64,000 nucleotides of DNA from Cyclina sinensis (taxonomy: Eukaryota; Mollusca; Bivalvia; Venerida; Veneridae): assembly GCA_012932295.1 (NCBI GenBank), contig JAAONU010000001.1, positions 33,945,449 through 34,009,448 on the forward strand, written 5' to 3'. How positions within the stretch are numbered: position 1 is the first letter of the stretch; each line of letters starts with the position of its first letter. The notes beneath the pieces are model-generated. The model searched no databases. It worked only from the letters and a program-made list of their open reading frames with translations, and was not told where the DNA came from. This document shows, piece by piece, positions 62,001 through 64,000 of this stretch. The translations under genes and the position numbers were made by a program.

Positions 62001-63973
62001 GATGACCCAGTGGGTAGAGCGTAGGATTGTTCCTGTTGTACTGGTATGTTTTCTTATAATGCAGGGTTACATTATTCTCCTGATATGTATAACAATGATA
62101 TTTGAGCCTCTGATAGAACCTTCCCAAATGTTTAACTACTGTATGAAGTTATTTCAAGATTTCTTTATGTTTAACTATGTAATAAATAAGATATGATATT
62201 CACAAAAGGCTTGATGGATTTGTTGAACCATAGAATTTTGTCTTGTGTTCTCCTTGAGATTCAAACCTTTGATCTTATATGAAACAGTGGCAAAAGCCGA
62301 GCTTCATACCACCAAGATAGGTATGTTGGAGTTGAACTTCGATAACAGAAATAAACAGGATATTCATTGCTTTTTTAGCTCATCTGAGCGAATGCTCAGG
62401 GTGAGCTATTGTGATCGCTGGATGTCTGTCGTCTGTTGTCTGTATGTCTGTCCGTCGTCTGTCTGTTCACATTTGCCTTGTGTATGCGATAAAGGCTGTA
62501 TTTTTCATTGGATCTTTATGAAACTTGGTCAGAATGTTTGTCTTGATGAAATCTAGGTTTGGATTGTATATAGGTCATCTGGGGTCAAAATCTAGGTCAC
62601 GGAGTCTAATTTAAGAAAAACCTTGTGTATGCGATAGAAGCTGTATTTTTCATCCGATTTTCCTAATATTTGGTCAGAATGTTTGTCTTGATAAAATCTA
62701 GGATGGGATTGTATATGGGTCAATTGGGGTCAAGAATTAGGTCACAGAGTCAAATCTTAGAAAAACCTTGTGTATGCGATATAAGCTGTATTTTTCATCC
62801 GATTTTTCTAATATTTGGTCAGAATGTTTGCCTCTATGGTATCTAGGTTGGGATTGTATATGGGTCGTCTGGGGTAAAAAACTAGGTCACGGGGTCAAAT
62901 CTTAAAAAAAACCTTGTGTATGCAATAGAGGCTGTATTTTCCATTGGATTTTCCTAGTATTAAGTCAGAATTTTTGTCTTGATGAAATCTAGGTTGATAT
63001 TGTATATGGGTCATCTGGGGTCAAAAACTAGGTCATGGGGTCAAATCTTAGAAAAAGCTTTTGTATGCGATAGAAACTGTATTTTTCATTCGATTTTCCT
63101 AATATTTGGTCAGAATGTTTATCTCTATGGTATCTAAGATGGGATTGTATATGGGTCATCTGGGGTCAAAAACTAGGTCATGGGGTTAAATCTTAGAAAA
63201 ACTTTGTGTATGCAATAGAAGCTGCATTTTCCTTTTGATTTTCCTAATATTTTGTGAGAATGTTTGTCTTGATGAGATCTAGCTTGGGATTGAATATGGG
63301 TCATCTGGGGTCAAAAATTAGGTCACAGGGTCAAATCTTAGAAAAACCTTGTGTATGCGATAGAGGCTGTATTTTTCATTGGATCTTTATGAAACTTGGT
63401 CAGAATGTTTGTCTCTATGGTATCTAACCTGAGGTTGTATAAGGATCATCTGGGGTCAAAAACTAGGTCACGGGGTCAAATCTTAGAAAAAGCTTGTGTA
63501 TGCGATAGAAGCTGTATTTTTCTTCTGATTTTCCTAAAATTTAGTCAGAATGTTTATCTTGATAAAATCTAGGATGGGATTGTATATGGGTCATCCAGGT
63601 TCAAAAAATAGGTCACAAGGCCAATTCTTAGAAGACCTTCTTTTCAGCTACAACAATGAAACATTAGATTATTTTGCATGCAGATTAAATCTTTGACCGT
63701 GGATGATCTTGGCCTTGACCTACTTTCTTACATCCTGATTTTTGATGTTTCTGTGCAATGATTCTCAGGTGAGCGATATAGGGCCATAATGGCCCTCTTG
63801 TTTCTTTTGTATTATTTTACATAAAAACATGTATTATACTTTAAATTGTGATAACTCCAGTGGATACTGTTGACTTCAACTTTCAGGTTTTGATGTTAAT
63901 AGTCAACATAGTGAGAATGTTCCATATGAAGGGTCACATTGGACACTGGACTGAAATGGTTGTCACTTTGCAG
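59076..63973 (+). CDS. TMEM94: TMEM94, ER P-type ATPase-like membrane protein (5' part)
   Basis: Exons: 59067-59299 (ATG taken at 59076), 59739-59887, 60721-60914, 61418-61581, 61941-62043, 63887-63973; phases agree and the gene continues past the right edge. TMEM94 is a divergent P-type ATPase-like ER protein proposed to move Mg2+ into the ER. The start resembles the family's (ALELLHEELTVELETYI). Membrane segment 1 is AVLALFLAVALLVAYGF, segment 2 VWIVIESCIILASVVCNICL. The cytosolic actuator-like part has WNKTYFPGIDSPLSP, REGYIYNMPTPLLVKGDVIL and LRPGHSAPARC, then FMLLETPYVKCLR. RIVPVVL joins VLMLIVNIVRM as membrane segment 3. GAGGAGGAG precedes the ATG in frame, so an upstream exon could supply an earlier start. 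Introns hold a long hairpin and a Helentron-like element. Confidence 0.92.
60305..60464. repeat. ~160-bp imperfect inverted repeat (hairpin) in a TMEM94 intron
   Basis: Arms about 60305-60372 and 60394-60464 pair (CTTTCTAAGCCTCAC with GTGAGGCTTAGAAAG; CAATATTGCTATATG with CATATAGCAATATTG), with a ~21-nt loop. Identity is roughly 80%. Confidence 0.75.
62376..63803 (+). mobile_element. Helentron/HINE-like element with ~147-bp tandem core
   Basis: Left end palindrome AGCTCATCTGAGCG...CAGGGTGAGCT (62377-62407). Right end TCAGGTGAGCGATATA, hairpin GGGCCATAATGGCCC, CTCTTG|TTT. The core is about eight ~147-bp units (CCTTGTGTATGCGATA, TTGGTCAGAATGTTTG, GGGTCATCTGGGGTC). Same ends as 8948-11334 but a different core apart from a shared short module. 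No coding potential. Confidence 0.74.
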
Positions 63974-64000
63974 GTGAGGAGACACTGTTCTGTGTTGTTG

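Overview
The window looks like nuclear genomic DNA from a marine bivalve. It is AT-rich, with small phase-conserved exons separated by short introns, and it is full of repeat types familiar from bivalve genomes. The clade call is inference: the protein matches only say bilaterian animal, and the repeats say mollusc.

Four protein-coding genes are supported by exon-by-exon reading with matching splice sites and phases. (1) The 3' two thirds of GBF1, the large Golgi Arf-GEF, lies on + from 642 to 16296, with 3'UTR to about 18470. (2) A complete phosphomannomutase (PMM1/PMM2 type) lies on - from 33516 down to 24121, with a second, diverged candidate first exon at 29312-29374. (3) A complete SH2D4A/B-type adaptor lies on + from 36947 to 50735, followed by a long AT-rich 3'UTR to about 55970. 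(4) The 5' part of TMEM94, a divergent ER P-type ATPase-like protein, lies on + from 59076 and runs off the right edge. The genes are independent housekeeping or signalling genes, not an operon. GBF1 and PMM converge tail to tail; PMM and SH2D4 diverge head to head across a repeat-filled 3.4 kb.

The mobile-element layer is the most unusual part. Two miniature LTR elements (TRIMs) carry RNA polymerase III gene-like sequences inside their LTRs: a 5S rRNA-like one (30574-31056) and a tRNA-like one with a tRNA-Lys-type primer binding site, polypurine tract and 4-bp target duplication (58136-58523). Several Helentron/Helitron-like elements end in a short hairpin followed by CTAG or CTTG next to a T run (8948-11334, 20150-20484, 49941-50391, 56295-56975, 62376-63803). 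Terminal-inverted-repeat elements with clean duplications include a hAT-like one (8 bp, 23052-23932), a foldback-like one (8 bp, 33999-35033) with a nested TA element, nested TA elements (31131-33087 and 31314-32203) and a piggyBac-like TTAA element (36624-36831). There are also tRNA-derived SINEs and LINE 3' ends.

Inside SH2D4 intron 3, about 2.9 kb of minisatellite has a 41-bp unit corresponding to the last ~35 nt of the preceding exon plus its 5' splice site, so dozens of copies of a splice donor follow the real one. GBF1 shows a smaller version: a 31-bp tandem repeat triplicates the donor of exon 15.
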